Source: VRUE01 sp963788975 (lineage in GTDB: Bacteria > Actinomycetota > Thermoleophilia > Solirubrobacterales > 70-9). From it: a stretch of 64,000 bases of DNA. A program made the position numbers and the translations under genes. The notes under the pieces are model-generated. The model worked only from the letters and a program-made list of their open reading frames with translations, searched no databases and was not told the origin of the DNA. Where the stretch lies: contig CAWBIJ010000002.1 of assembly GCA_963788975.1 (NCBI GenBank), forward strand, positions 62,001-126,000, in the 5' to 3' direction. This document shows positions 35,963 to 45,060 of the stretch, in pieces. The stretch's first letter is position 1. The number at the start of each line of letters is the position of its first letter.

Positions 35963-36557
35963 GGGTCACAAGCTGCGCATCGGCGTCCTGGCGATCCAGG
36001 GTGGGTTCGAAGCGCACCTCCAGATGCTTCGCGCGCTGGGGGCGGAGACGTACGAGGTGAGGACTCCGGAGGACCTCGAGGACCTGGACGGGCTAGTGAT
36101 TCCCGGCGGCGAGAGCACGACGATCTCGATGGGAATCGAGGCCGGCGGGCTGGAGGAGCCGATCCGCGCGCACTGGCGCGATGGCGGGACGGTGTTCGGG
36201 ACCTGCGCCGGGATGATCGTCTGCGACGACGAGCACCTGGGCCTGATCGATGCGACCGCGAAGCGGAATGCCTTCGGTCGCCAGCTGCAGAGCTTCGAGG
36301 CGGATCTGGCGGTGCGAGGGACAGGCGACGAGCCACTGCGCGCCGTCTTCATCCGCGCGCCCTGGGTCGAGCGCCACGGCCCGGGCGTCGAGGTGCTTTC
36401 CGCGCACGAAGGCAACCCGGTTGCGATCCGCGAAGGCGGCGTGCTCGCCTGCGCGTTCCACCCGGAGCTGACCGACGATCCGCGGCTGCATGCACTGTTC
36501 ATGGCGATGACGACCAGCGCCGGTGAGCGCGTAGCGAGCGAGCGAGATTTCCGGTGA
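35955..36557 (+). CDS. pdxT: pyridoxal 5'-phosphate synthase glutaminase PdxT
   Basis: Releases ammonia from glutamine for PdxS. 200 residues from GTG 35955. RIGVLAIQGGFEAHLQMLRA, LVIPGGESTTISMGI, the nucleophile motif FGTCAGMIV and the catalytic His/Glu in AFHPELTDDPRLH are all seen. It overlaps pdxS. The last residues (TTSAGERVASERDFR) extend past the usual family end into a GAGCGAGC-rich sequence. Confidence 0.96.
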   Translation: MPEGHKLRIGVLAIQGGFEAHLQMLRALGAETYEVRTPEDLEDLDGLVIPGGESTTISMGIEAGGLEEPIRAHWRDGGTVFGTCAGMIVCDDEHLGLIDATAKRNAFGRQLQSFEADLAVRGTGDEPLRAVFIRAPWVERHGPGVEVLSAHEGNPVAIREGGVLACAFHPELTDDPRLHALFMAMTTSAGERVASERDFR

Positions 36558-36615
36558 CCATTAGCGAGAGCGAGCGCAGCGCGAAACATTCGTGGCTGCG
36601 CGAGGAGGTTGAGCG

Positions 36616-37719
36616 ATGAGAGATCCCCGGGTGGAGAACCTGGCAAGCATCCTGGTCGGCTACTCGACCGAGGTGAAGGAGGGCGAGACGGTTGCGATCG
36701 AAGGCTCGAGCATGGCGGAGCCGCTGCTGCTGGCGGTCTACGAGCAGGTACTGAAGACGGGCGCCAACCCGATCCTCAATGTCGGTCTCGAGGGCCAATC
36801 GGTCACCTACTACAAGCACGCCAGCGACAAGCAGCTCGAGTGGATCTCGCCGGTGACCGAGTGGATGGCGGACAACGTCGACGTTCGCATCGCGATCGCC
36901 GCCAGCGCCAACACGCGCGAGCTCTCAGCGATCCCGCCCGAACGCCAGACGCGCCGCCAAGCCGCCACCGGTGAGTTGCTGGGGAAAATGATGGAGCGCA
37001 GCGCCGCCGGCGACTTCCGCTGGGTCGTCACCCTCTTCCCGACCAACGCCTTCGCCTCGGAGGCCGAGATGAGCCTCGTCGACTACGAAGACTTCTATTA
37101 CGGCGCCTGCCTCGCCGACGACCCCGATCCCCTGACCGCGTGGAAGCGCACCTCGGCGGAGACCGAGCGGCTGGCTGAGTGGATCGACAGTCACGAGGAG
37201 GTGCGAGTCACCGCGCCCGGGACCGACATCAAGCTGGGGGTCGCCGGCCGTACGTTCATTCCTTGCGCCGGCCGCCACAACATGCCCGACGGAGAGTTCT
37301 TCACCGGCCCGATCGAGGACTCGGTCGAGGGCGAGGTGACCTTCCACCTGCCGGCGTTGATCGGCGGCCGCGAGGTCTCCGGGGTGCGACTGCGCTTCGA
37401 GGCAGGGAAGGTGGTCGAGGCCAGCGCAGAGCGGGGTGAGGAGTTCCTGGTCGAGCTGCTCGACACCGACGAGGGCGCTCGCCGGCTCGGCGAGCTCGGG
37501 ATCGGCACCAACTACGCGATCGACCGCGGCACCCGCGAGGTCCTGCTCGACGAGAAGCTGGGCGGCACCGTCCACATGGCGGTTGGGCGCAGCTATCCGG
37601 AGTCGGGCGGCGTCAACGAGTCGGCCGTGCACACCGACCTGGTCTGCGACCTGCGCGGCGGCGGCAAGATCATCGTCGACGGTGAGGACTTCCAGGTCGA
37701 CGGCAAGTTCGTCGTCTAG
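36616..37719 (+). CDS. M29-family aminopeptidase
   Basis: 367 residues with a strong AGGAGGT site upstream. The N-terminal Rossmann-like domain is ENLASILVGYSTEVKEGETV. The metal site is spread over the C-terminal domain: GRHNMPDGEFFTGPIEDSVE, then GTNYAIDRGTREVLLDEKLG and the late SGGVNESAVHTDLVCDLR with the His and Asp ligands. These are hallmarks of thermostable AmpS/PepS (M29) aminopeptidases with two co-catalytic metals. Follows pdxT by 58 bp. Confidence 0.93.
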   Translation: MRDPRVENLASILVGYSTEVKEGETVAIEGSSMAEPLLLAVYEQVLKTGANPILNVGLEGQSVTYYKHASDKQLEWISPVTEWMADNVDVRIAIAASANTRELSAIPPERQTRRQAATGELLGKMMERSAAGDFRWVVTLFPTNAFASEAEMSLVDYEDFYYGACLADDPDPLTAWKRTSAETERLAEWIDSHEEVRVTAPGTDIKLGVAGRTFIPCAGRHNMPDGEFFTGPIEDSVEGEVTFHLPALIGGREVSGVRLRFEAGKVVEASAERGEEFLVELLDTDEGARRLGELGIGTNYAIDRGTREVLLDEKLGGTVHMAVGRSYPESGGVNESAVHTDLVCDLRGGGKIIVDGEDFQVDGKFVV

Positions 37720-37726
37720 CGCGCGG

Positions 37727-38173
37727 TCACTGGTTCGGGAGCGGCGATCCGGCCAGGAAGAAGAACCAGAACGTGAGGGCAACGGCGGCGAGCAGGACCG
37801 AGCCCATCAGAACCGCCTCGACCACCGTGGTCGTGCCGACGGGCCCCGAGGTGTCGCGCATGCTCTTCATCCAGGTCGGGCGCATCGGCGCCAACCGGTT
37901 GGTGCCGGTGACCCGGACGTAGAGCTGGTTGAGGCGGGTCAGCAGCCACGAGGTGAAAAGGATCGAGAGGATGATCCCCACCGCGACCACCATGTAGGGG
38001 CCGGTCGCGGGGAACTGCGTCTCGGCGACCTTGGAGCCGATCCAGATCCAGCTCAGCGGGATCGCCGTCCAGAGCGCGAGCGCGGCGAACAGCATTACGA
38101 CGAAGATGGCCGTGGCGGCGAGCGCCCTGCCCGCTGAGTGGGTGTGGGGGTCGGCTGCCATCTCCCTACTCAT
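37727..38173 (-). CDS. hypothetical three-TM membrane protein
   Basis: 148 residues from ATG 38173; Met 5 is an alternative. Three hydrophobic segments: LAATAIFVVMLFAALALWTA, YMVVAVGIILSILFTSWLL and VVEAVLMGSVLLAAVALTFW. A short positively charged middle (RLAPMRPTWMKSMRD) should face the cytoplasm. No family recognised. Divergent from the YebC gene with a 14-bp gap. Confidence 0.65.
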   Translation of the reverse strand: MSREMAADPHTHSAGRALAATAIFVVMLFAALALWTAIPLSWIWIGSKVAETQFPATGPYMVVAVGIILSILFTSWLLTRLNQLYVRVTGTNRLAPMRPTWMKSMRDTSGPVGTTTVVEAVLMGSVLLAAVALTFWFFFLAGSPLPNQ

Positions 38174-38187
38174 AGAATGTAACTCGC

Positions 38188-38937
38188 ATGTCAGGTCACT
38201 CTAAGTGGTCTTCCATTAAGCACAAGAAGGGCGCAGCCGACGCCAAACGCGGCAAGCTCTTCACCAAGCTGGCGCGGTCGATCACCGTCGCCGCGCGCGA
38301 TGGAAGCCCAGATCCGGATGGCAATCCCGCCCTGGCGACCGCGATCCAGAAGGCGCGTGACGCCTCGATGCCGAAGGACAACATCCAGCGGGCGATCGAC
38401 CGCGGCAGCGGCGTCGGCGCCGACGCCGGGGCGATCGAGCGGATCCTCTTCGAGGGCTACGGGCCTGGCGGGGCGGCGATCCTGGTCGAGGCGCTGACCG
38501 ACAACCGCAACCGCGCCAGCGCCGATGTCCGCCACGCCTTCTCCAAGCACCACGGCAGCCTCGGCGAGCCTGGGTCGGTTGCCTGGATCTTCGAGAAGCG
38601 CGGCGTTCTCGTCGTTGATGCCGATCGCTACGGCGAGGACGACCTGATCGCGGCGATCGACGCAGGCGCCGAGGACGTGCGCGAGGACGGCGACTCACTG
38701 CGAGTGATCACCGCCCCGGCCGACCTTGCCGCCGTCCGTGAGGCGCTCGAGGAGTCCGGCGTCGAGATCCAATCAACCGATCTGGCGATGGAGCCGAAAA
38801 GCACGGTCGAAGTGAAGGGGACGGAGGCCGAATGGCTGATCCGCCTGGTCGACGCGCTCGAGGAGCACGACGACGTTAACGAGGTCCACGCCAACTTCGA
38901 CGTGCCCGAGGAGATCCTCGAAAAAGTGGCCGCCTAG
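38188..38937 (+). CDS. yebC: YebC/PmpR-family protein
   Basis: 249 residues with the invariant N-terminus MSGHSKWSSIKHKKGAADAK, then MPKDNIQRAIDRGSG and EGYGPGGAAILVEALTDNRN. Family members act as DNA-binding regulators, and recent work on some links them to ribosome rescue at proline stalls. It precedes ruvCAB, as in most bacteria. Confidence 0.97.
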   Translation: MSGHSKWSSIKHKKGAADAKRGKLFTKLARSITVAARDGSPDPDGNPALATAIQKARDASMPKDNIQRAIDRGSGVGADAGAIERILFEGYGPGGAAILVEALTDNRNRASADVRHAFSKHHGSLGEPGSVAWIFEKRGVLVVDADRYGEDDLIAAIDAGAEDVREDGDSLRVITAPADLAAVREALEESGVEIQSTDLAMEPKSTVEVKGTEAEWLIRLVDALEEHDDVNEVHANFDVPEEILEKVAA

Positions 38938-38981
38938 TCTCTCGGCAAAGGCATCCGAGGCTCAACCCAGAATCAATTCCC

Positions 38982-39506
38982 ATGCAGGTCGTGATGGGGA
39001 TCGACCCCGGCGCCGCCAACCTCGGCTTCGGCGTAGTCAGGATCGAGGGCAACCGCATGGTCGCCCTCGACGGTGGCGTGGTCGAGACCTCGCCCGAACT
39101 GCCGATCGAGCGCCGCCTCGAGCGCATCCACAGCGAGCTCTCAGAGCTGATCGAGTGGCACACGCCGAAGGCGATGGCGCTCGAGGATCTCTACTTTGGC
39201 AAGAACGTGCACTCGGCGATGACCGTGGGTCGTGCCAGCGGCGCCGCGATGCTGGCTGCGGCGCAGCACGGCGTACGCTGCTTCACCTACACGCCGCAGG
39301 CGATCAAGAAGGCGGTCTGCGGCTCCGGCGGCGCCGGCAAGGAGCAGGTGCAGAGGATGGTCGGGACGCTTCTCGGCCTGCCCGAGCCGCCGACCCCAGA
39401 TCACGCCGCCGATGCTCTCGCGGTGGCGATCTGCCACGGCGGCTTTGCTCCGCGCGAAGCGATCGAAGCGGCCGGCACGTCCGTGGTAGGGAGGCTGGCG
39501 GGATGA
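38982..39506 (+). CDS. ruvC: Holliday junction resolvase RuvC
   Basis: Cleaves Holliday junctions. 174 residues. The catalytic acids are in VVMGIDPGAANLGFGVV (Asp), MALEDLYFGKNV (Glu) and TPDHAADALAVAICH (Asp/Asp). The RNase-H fold order is normal. Its TGA overlaps the ruvA ATG. Confidence 0.97.
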   Translation: MQVVMGIDPGAANLGFGVVRIEGNRMVALDGGVVETSPELPIERRLERIHSELSELIEWHTPKAMALEDLYFGKNVHSAMTVGRASGAAMLAAAQHGVRCFTYTPQAIKKAVCGSGGAGKEQVQRMVGTLLGLPEPPTPDHAADALAVAICHGGFAPREAIEAAGTSVVGRLAG

Positions 39507-40093
39507 TCGCCGCGGTTCGCGGCGAGGTGATGGTGCGACGCCCCGATCACGTCGTGATCGACGCCGGCGGCGTCGGCTACCGACTGACCGTCTCGGCCGA
39601 GACGCTGAAGGCGGTCCCCGCAGCGGGCAGCGACGCTTTCCTCCACGCCGAGCTGGTCGCTCGCGAAGACTCGCTCTCGCTCTACGGCTTTGCCTCCGAG
39701 GAGGAGCGCGACCTCTTCCGCGAGCTGGTCTCGGTCAGCGGCGTCGGCCCCAAGGTGGCGGTCGCGGCGCTCTCCGGCGGGCCGGCGCGGGAGCTGCTGC
39801 GGGCGATCGCGGCCGGCGACGCTAAGCGCTTCCAGGCAGTGCCGGGGATCGGCAAACGGACCGCTGAGCGGATCATCGTCGAGCTGCGCGAGAAGGTAGC
39901 GGGCGCGCTCGAGGAAGAGGTCGCGGCGGCGGTGATCGAGTCTGGAGACGCCCGCGCCCTGGCCCGGGACGGCCTCGTCAACCTCGGCTACGCACCGCTC
40001 GAGGCTGAGCAGCTACTCGACGGGATCGAGAGTGATGATCCCCAGGAGCTGATCTCGACCGCCCTGCGACAAGCGAGGGCGGGTAAGGCATGA
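39503..40093 (+). CDS. ruvA: Holliday junction protein RuvA
   Basis: Binds the four-way junction and loads RuvB. 196 residues from ATG 39503, which overlaps ruvC; longer frames lie inside ruvC and are rejected. MIAAVRGEVMVRRPDHVVID is the OB fold, SVSGVGPKVAVAALSG and VPGIGKRTAERIIVEL are the two helix-hairpin-helix motifs, and the C-terminal domain III is present. The stop overlaps ruvB. Confidence 0.97.
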   Translation: MIAAVRGEVMVRRPDHVVIDAGGVGYRLTVSAETLKAVPAAGSDAFLHAELVAREDSLSLYGFASEEERDLFRELVSVSGVGPKVAVAALSGGPARELLRAIAAGDAKRFQAVPGIGKRTAERIIVELREKVAGALEEEVAAAVIESGDARALARDGLVNLGYAPLEAEQLLDGIESDDPQELISTALRQARAGKA

Positions 40094-41154
40094 GCGAGAA
40101 GAGGATCAGGACCCCGGGGATCGAGGAGCCGCTCGGCGACGAGGTGCGGATTCACGACGCCAGGGCCGACGCTCCCGACGAGGATCTCGACCGCTCGCTT
40201 CGGCCCCGCACGCTCGAGGACTTCGTCAACCAGGAGCAGGTCACCGGTCAGCTGGCGATCTTCATCGAGGCCGCCCGCGGCCGCGGCGAGCCGCTCGACC
40301 ACGTGCTGCTGGCCGGGCCGCCGGGGCTCGGCAAGACCTCTCTCGCGCACATCGTCGCCGCCGAGCTGGAGGTGCCGATGGTGCAGACCGCTGGACCCGC
40401 CCTCGAGCGCAAGGCTGACGTGGCCTCGTTCCTCACCGCGCTGGAGCCGGGCAGCGTCTTCTTCGTCGACGAGATCCACCGGCTCGGCCGCGCGGTCGAG
40501 GAGACGCTCTACCCGGCGATGGAGGACGGCGAGCTGCCGGTCGTGCTCGGCCAGGGCGCCGGCGCCCGCACCGTAACCCTGCCGCTCCCTCCGTTCACAC
40601 TGATCGGGGCGACCACACGGGCTGGGCTGCTCACGACCCCGCTGCGCGATCGCTTCGGCGTCTGCCACCGGCTGGAGCACTACGAGCCCCGGCATTTGGC
40701 CGAGATCGTCGTCCGCTCCGCCGGCATCCTCGGGGTCGAGATCGACGCCGAGGGGGCGGAGACGATCGCCACCCGCTCGCGTGGCACGCCACGGGTTGCC
40801 AACCGGCTGCTGAAGCGGGTTCGCGACTACGCCCAGGTCAAGGACAGCGGCACGATCGACGCCGCCGTCGCCGGCGCAGCACTGGAGATGCTCGAGGTCG
40901 ACGCCGGCGGGCTCGATCGCAGCGACCGTGCCCTGCTCGACGTCGTCGCGACCAAGTTCTCGGGCGGCCCCGTCGGCCTCTCCACGCTGGCTATCGCGGT
41001 CGGCGAGGAGGCCGAAACGATCGAGGACGTGATCGAGCCCTACCTGCTCCAGCAGGGCATGCTGAAGCGGACCCCCCGCGGCCGGGTGTTGACCCCCAGG
41101 GCCTACGACCACCTTGGCCTGCCCGCGCCCGAAGGAGCGAAAAGTCTGTTCTAG
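40090..41154 (+). CDS. ruvB: Holliday junction helicase RuvB
   Basis: AAA+ motor of branch migration. 354 residues. Walker A is LLAGPPGLGKTSLAHIVA, Walker B FFVDEIHRLGRAVEE, sensor 1 LIGATTRAGLLTTPLRDRFG. The C-terminal winged helix includes EPYLLQQGMLKRTPRGRVLT. Coupled to ruvA by ATGA. The last gene of the ruvCAB operon before a structured intergenic repeat. Confidence 0.98.
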   Translation: MSEKRIRTPGIEEPLGDEVRIHDARADAPDEDLDRSLRPRTLEDFVNQEQVTGQLAIFIEAARGRGEPLDHVLLAGPPGLGKTSLAHIVAAELEVPMVQTAGPALERKADVASFLTALEPGSVFFVDEIHRLGRAVEETLYPAMEDGELPVVLGQGAGARTVTLPLPPFTLIGATTRAGLLTTPLRDRFGVCHRLEHYEPRHLAEIVVRSAGILGVEIDAEGAETIATRSRGTPRVANRLLKRVRDYAQVKDSGTIDAAVAGAALEMLEVDAGGLDRSDRALLDVVATKFSGGPVGLSTLAIAVGEEAETIEDVIEPYLLQQGMLKRTPRGRVLTPRAYDHLGLPAPEGAKSLF

Positions 41155-41155
41155 A

Positions 41156-41265
41156 GTCCTGTCGGAAGTTCCGCGTGTGCGGCTGGCGAGCGCCGGAACA
41201 AGCGGGACAAGGACGCAAGGAGGTCGAATAGTCCTGCACTATTCGACCGACTGAGGACACAGGAC
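41156..41265. repeat. structured intergenic repeat, copy 2 (inverted)
   Basis: Outer stem GTCCTGT/ACAGGAC (41156-41162, 41259-41265). Inside is a perfect 11-bp hairpin GGTCGAATAGT-CCTGC-ACTATTCGACC (41222-41248). Flanks CAAGGACGCAAGGAG (41208-41222) and CGACTGAGGAC (41248-41258) are reverse complements, with one mismatch each, of flanks in the dgt-dnaG gap. It follows ruvB and may terminate it. Confidence 0.62.
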
Positions 41266-41334
41266 CGCGCCGTTGCGCCGCCGCCAGGCGCGCGCGGGGA
41301 GCTTTCGGCCGGACTCTCAGTAACCTGGCGGGGG

Positions 41335-41823
41335 ATGCCGTTCTTCATCTGCCCCAACTGCGGCAACAGGGAAGCCAGCACGGACCGGACTGCCGGTTTC
41401 AGCACCCGTCCGAAGGGCTGCTCCAAATGCGGCTTTGGCTTCGTCTTCGAGCTGCTCGACGACTACTACCCGGCGCCCAACGCGGCCTTCTTCGTCTGCG
41501 ACCGCGAGGCCCGGGTGATCGACGCCGGCCGCGGCAGCTTCGAGCTGACCGGCCTCACCGACGAGGACGTGATCGGCCGTCCGGTGCAGGAGGTGCTCGG
41601 CCTCGAGTGGCGTGAGAAAGGCAACGGCGACGAGAGCGCGGACACCAATGGCGACGGCCTCACCGATCCGATCGAGACCTCGCTGGAGTGGGGGGTGCGC
41701 TCGCTTGGCAAGCGCGTCTCGGTCAACGCGGAAGGGGACATCCCGGCGGAGGCGGTCGCCGACGTCTTTCCGGCCTACGACGAGGACGGCGGCCTGCTGA
41801 TCGTCCTCACGCCCGACGGGTAG
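41335..41823 (+). CDS. zinc-ribbon plus PAS-like protein
   Basis: 162 residues. An N-terminal zinc ribbon (FFICPNCGNRE, then KGCSKCGFGF) is followed by a PAS-like domain (APNAAFFVCDREARVIDAGR, LTGLTDEDVIGRPVQEVLGL). An acidic loop SADTNGDGLTDPIE resembles a dockerin/EF-hand calcium loop. The end (GGLLIVLTPDG) fits the PAS sheet. It lies 7 bp before secDF and is probably co-transcribed. Ligand and partner are unknown. Confidence 0.72.
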   Translation: MPFFICPNCGNREASTDRTAGFSTRPKGCSKCGFGFVFELLDDYYPAPNAAFFVCDREARVIDAGRGSFELTGLTDEDVIGRPVQEVLGLEWREKGNGDESADTNGDGLTDPIETSLEWGVRSLGKRVSVNAEGDIPAEAVADVFPAYDEDGGLLIVLTPDG

Positions 41824-41830
41824 GCGGGAG

Positions 41831-44773
41831 ATGGGGAGGAAGCGCCGACATCTATTCGTCCTGATCTTCGTCCTCGGGCTGATCGTGGCCTCGGCCGCGG
41901 TCATCGCGACCACGTCGACCAAGCTCGGCCTCGACCTCAAGGGCGGGGTCGAACTGATCTACCAGGGCACGCCGACCACCCAGGTGGAGGAGGTCAGCAG
42001 CGAGGACATCGAGCGCTCGATCGAAATCATTCGCGAGCGGGTCGACGAGCTCGGCGTCTCCGAGCCAGAGGTCTCCCGCCTCGGGCTCGATCAGATCTCG
42101 GTCAGCCTGCCCGACGTCACCAACGCGCAGCGGGCGATCGACCAGGTCGGGACGACCGCGCAGCTTTACTTCTACGACTGGGAGCCCAACCTGATCGGCC
42201 GCGAGCGAACGATCGGTGGGCGCCCCGGCCAGCAGCCGCCGCCCGAAGCGATCAAAGAAGCGACCGAAGAATGGAAAGACGCTGGGCACAGCATCAGCAA
42301 ACTCGAGACCCAGCAGCTGATCTTCTCGGGCGCGTTTGCGACGGCCTACAGCGCCGTCCAGCTGGCCTCCGAACAGAAACCGATCGAGAACTGCACAACC
42401 TGCTCCACCGACCGTCCGCGCTTCTACCTGTTCACCAAAGGCAAACAGCCTCAGCTGATTGCCGGTCCGGAGTTCGCCAAGGAGGATCTCTACCTCAAGC
42501 CGACCGGGGAGAAACGTCCCCGCAAAGGCCAGGTGATCGAAGTCCCAGTGGGGACAATCGTCGCCTCTGAACAGCCGGTCGACTCGGGCGGTCAGGTGAT
42601 CGAGGACGCCGAACCAGGCTGGTATGCGCTGAAAGACGACCCGGCGCTCTCCGGCACCGACATCACCGACCCCAAGCAGGAAACCGACGAAATCGGCCAG
42701 CCGAACGTCAGCTTCAACTTCACCGACGAGGGCCAGGACGCCTTCCAGGAGGTGACGCGCACGATCGCCCAACGCGGCCAGGCGTCGGCGATCGGCCCGT
42801 CCAGCGCGGAAGCGGCGGAACAGAACTCCGGTCATTTCGCCGTCGTCCTCGACAACGAAGTCAAGACCCGGCCGATCATCAACTTCGCCGACAACCCAGA
42901 CGGGATCGACGGGCGGACCGGAGCGCAGATCTCCGGTGGCTTCTCCAGCGTCACGGAGGCCCAGGACCTGGCGACGATCCTGCAGATCGGTGCCCTGCCA
43001 ATCAACCTAAAGCTGATCAGCCAGACCCAGGTCTCGGCGACGCTCGGCGAGCAGGCGCTCGACCAGGGGCTGAAGGCCGGCCTGATCGGGCTGCTCTTGG
43101 TGATCGTCTTCCTGATCGCCTACTACCGCCTCCTCGGGGTAGTGGCGACACTCGGACTGGCCGTCTACGCGGTCTTCTTCTTCGCCCTAATCAAGCTGAT
43201 CCCGATCACGATGACCCTGCCGGGAATCGCCGGCCTGATCCTGACCATCGGCGTCGCGGCGGACTCGAACATCGTCATCTTCGAGCGGATTAAGGAGGAA
43301 GTGCGGGCCGGTCGCAGCCTCTCCTCGGCGATCGCGGTCGGATACCGGCGCGGGATCGGGACGATCATCGACGCCAACGTCATCACCTTCTTCACCGCTT
43401 TCATCCTCTTCGTGCTGGCGACGGCGAGCGTCAAGGGCTTCGCCTTCACACTTGGCGTCGGCACGCTCGTCTCGCTCTTCACCGCGGTGGTCTTCACCCA
43501 GGCGCTGCTCGCCGTCTTCGGCCGCGGCCGGCTGCTCTCCTCGCCGCGCCTGCTGGGGACTGCGCAGGAATCGGAGTCCAGGTGGCGCTTCAACTTCGTC
43601 GGCGCGAGCCGGTGGTTCTTCTCGATCTCGGGCATGATCCTCGTCGTCGGCGCGCTCTCCCTCGCCGTCAGCCAGCTCAACTTCGGCATCGACTTCGAGT
43701 CCGGGACGCGAATCAACTTCGCCCCCGAGCAAAGCGCCAGCGTCGAAGACGTGCGCTCAGTGATCGAGGAGGAGGGGCTGGGGGAGGCCGAGATCCAGGA
43801 AACGGACGACGAGCAGTTCGGGGACGGCTTCCAGATCCAGTCGGAGGAGCTGCAGCCCGGCGGGGTGGAGAAAGTCGAGGAGGTGCTGGCCGAGGAATTC
43901 GGGATCCAGCCCGAAAGCTTCGAGAACACCAGCGTCGGGCCGACCTTCGGCGAGCAGGTGGCTCGCAGCGCGATCCTCGCGATCATCTTCTCGCTGCTGC
44001 TGATCTCCGCCTACATGGCCTTCCGCTTCGAAGCGAAGTACGCGGTGCCGGTCCTGATCGCGGTAGCCCACGACATCCTGATCACCGCGGGGGTCTATTC
44101 CCTTGCTGGGGAGGAAGTCTCGAGTGCCACCGTGGCCGCCTTCCTCACCATCCTCGGTTACTCGCTGTACGACACCGTGATCGTCTTCGACCGGATTCGC
44201 GAGAACGTGCCGCGGATGCCGCGTGCTGCTTTCTCGCAGATCGTCAACCGTTCGATGAGCGAGGTCCTGACCCGCTCGCTGATCACCGGGCTCTCCTCTG
44301 TCTTCCTGGTCACCGTGCTGCTGATCTTCGGCGGCGCCACCCTGCAGGCTTTCGCCTTCGCGATGATGGTCGGCATCTTCTCCGGTACCTACTCGTCGAT
44401 CTTCATCGCCGCGCCCGTGCTGAACGCCTGGAAGGAACGCGAGCCCAGCTTCCAGCAGCGGCGCGAACGGATCACCGCGGCGCACGGCAGCGTGCCCGCA
44501 TTCGCCGACGAGCTCGAAGTGGCGAGGCTGGACGATGATGAGGAGCCCAGGGGGGCAGAGGTCGAGGCGCCGCCCGCCGCCCAGCTCGAGCCGGAGCCGC
44601 GGCCGAGCGCGGTGGCTACGGCCGAGCCTCCAGCTGACGGCGATGGCGCAGAGCCCTCGGCGGACGGCGAATCGCAGTCAGCTGCCGATCCCGCCTCTGT
44701 CGAGCGACGCGAACGCAACCAGCAGCGCCGCGAACGGCGCCAGCAGCGCCGCAAACACGGGAGACGCCGCTGA
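41831..44773 (+). CDS. secDF: fused protein-export membrane protein SecD-SecF
   Basis: 980 residues with twelve predicted membrane helices. The SecD half starts with a helix near 10-30 and GLDLKGGVELIYQG, followed by the large periplasmic P1 region, then helices with PGIAGLILTIGVAADSNIVI (conserved Asp). The SecF half repeats the plan: FGIDFESGTRINFAPE and AAFLTILGYSLYDTVIVFDR. It uses the proton gradient to help pull exported proteins across. The C-terminal ~110 residues are acidic/proline-rich, ending in an Arg/Gln-rich tail. SecD and SecF are usually separate in actinobacteria, so the fusion is notable. Confidence 0.96.
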   Translation: MGRKRRHLFVLIFVLGLIVASAAVIATTSTKLGLDLKGGVELIYQGTPTTQVEEVSSEDIERSIEIIRERVDELGVSEPEVSRLGLDQISVSLPDVTNAQRAIDQVGTTAQLYFYDWEPNLIGRERTIGGRPGQQPPPEAIKEATEEWKDAGHSISKLETQQLIFSGAFATAYSAVQLASEQKPIENCTTCSTDRPRFYLFTKGKQPQLIAGPEFAKEDLYLKPTGEKRPRKGQVIEVPVGTIVASEQPVDSGGQVIEDAEPGWYALKDDPALSGTDITDPKQETDEIGQPNVSFNFTDEGQDAFQEVTRTIAQRGQASAIGPSSAEAAEQNSGHFAVVLDNEVKTRPIINFADNPDGIDGRTGAQISGGFSSVTEAQDLATILQIGALPINLKLISQTQVSATLGEQALDQGLKAGLIGLLLVIVFLIAYYRLLGVVATLGLAVYAVFFFALIKLIPITMTLPGIAGLILTIGVAADSNIVIFERIKEEVRAGRSLSSAIAVGYRRGIGTIIDANVITFFTAFILFVLATASVKGFAFTLGVGTLVSLFTAVVFTQALLAVFGRGRLLSSPRLLGTAQESESRWRFNFVGASRWFFSISGMILVVGALSLAVSQLNFGIDFESGTRINFAPEQSASVEDVRSVIEEEGLGEAEIQETDDEQFGDGFQIQSEELQPGGVEKVEEVLAEEFGIQPESFENTSVGPTFGEQVARSAILAIIFSLLLISAYMAFRFEAKYAVPVLIAVAHDILITAGVYSLAGEEVSSATVAAFLTILGYSLYDTVIVFDRIRENVPRMPRAAFSQIVNRSMSEVLTRSLITGLSSVFLVTVLLIFGGATLQAFAFAMMVGIFSGTYSSIFIAAPVLNAWKEREPSFQQRRERITAAHGSVPAFADELEVARLDDDEEPRGAEVEAPPAAQLEPEPRPSAVATAEPPADGDGAEPSADGESQSAADPASVERRERNQQRRERRQQRRKHGRRR

Positions 44774-45048
44774 TGGCACTGGTCGTCTGGTTCATGATGG
44801 GCCTCGCCCTCTGGCACTTCACCGTGTTCCTGCCCGATCGCTTCTGGCAGGGCATCGTCGGCGCCCTGCTCGGCGCAACGACGGGTGCCGTCGTCTTCGG
44901 CGCGATCATTGCCATCGCCTCCGGGAAAAGCCTCGGCGACACCGATCTCGCGACCGCGCTCGTCGCGATTCCCGGCACAGTGATCGGCCTCGCCGTCGTC
45001 TGGTTCATCGGCGTCCGCACCGAAGAGCAGCGGCAGGCGCAGGCTTAG
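44773..45048 (+). CDS. small membrane protein downstream of secDF
   Basis: 91 residues with three hydrophobic segments (LVVWFMMGLALWHFTVFL, GALLGATTGAVVFGAIIAIA, VAIPGTVIGLAVVWFIGV). The ATG shares one base with the secDF stop (TGATG), so translation is coupled. The glycine-rich middle resembles small transglycosylase-associated (GlsB/YeaQ) proteins, but the match is weak. No soluble domain. Confidence 0.7.
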   Translation: MALVVWFMMGLALWHFTVFLPDRFWQGIVGALLGATTGAVVFGAIIAIASGKSLGDTDLATALVAIPGTVIGLAVVWFIGVRTEEQRQAQA

Positions 45049-45060
45049 CCCGCGTTTAGC

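Noticed and set aside
36520..36615. GAGCGAGC-rich sequence between pdxT and the M29 gene as another copy of the structured repeat
   Set aside because: It lacks both conserved flanks and does not form a comparable hairpin.
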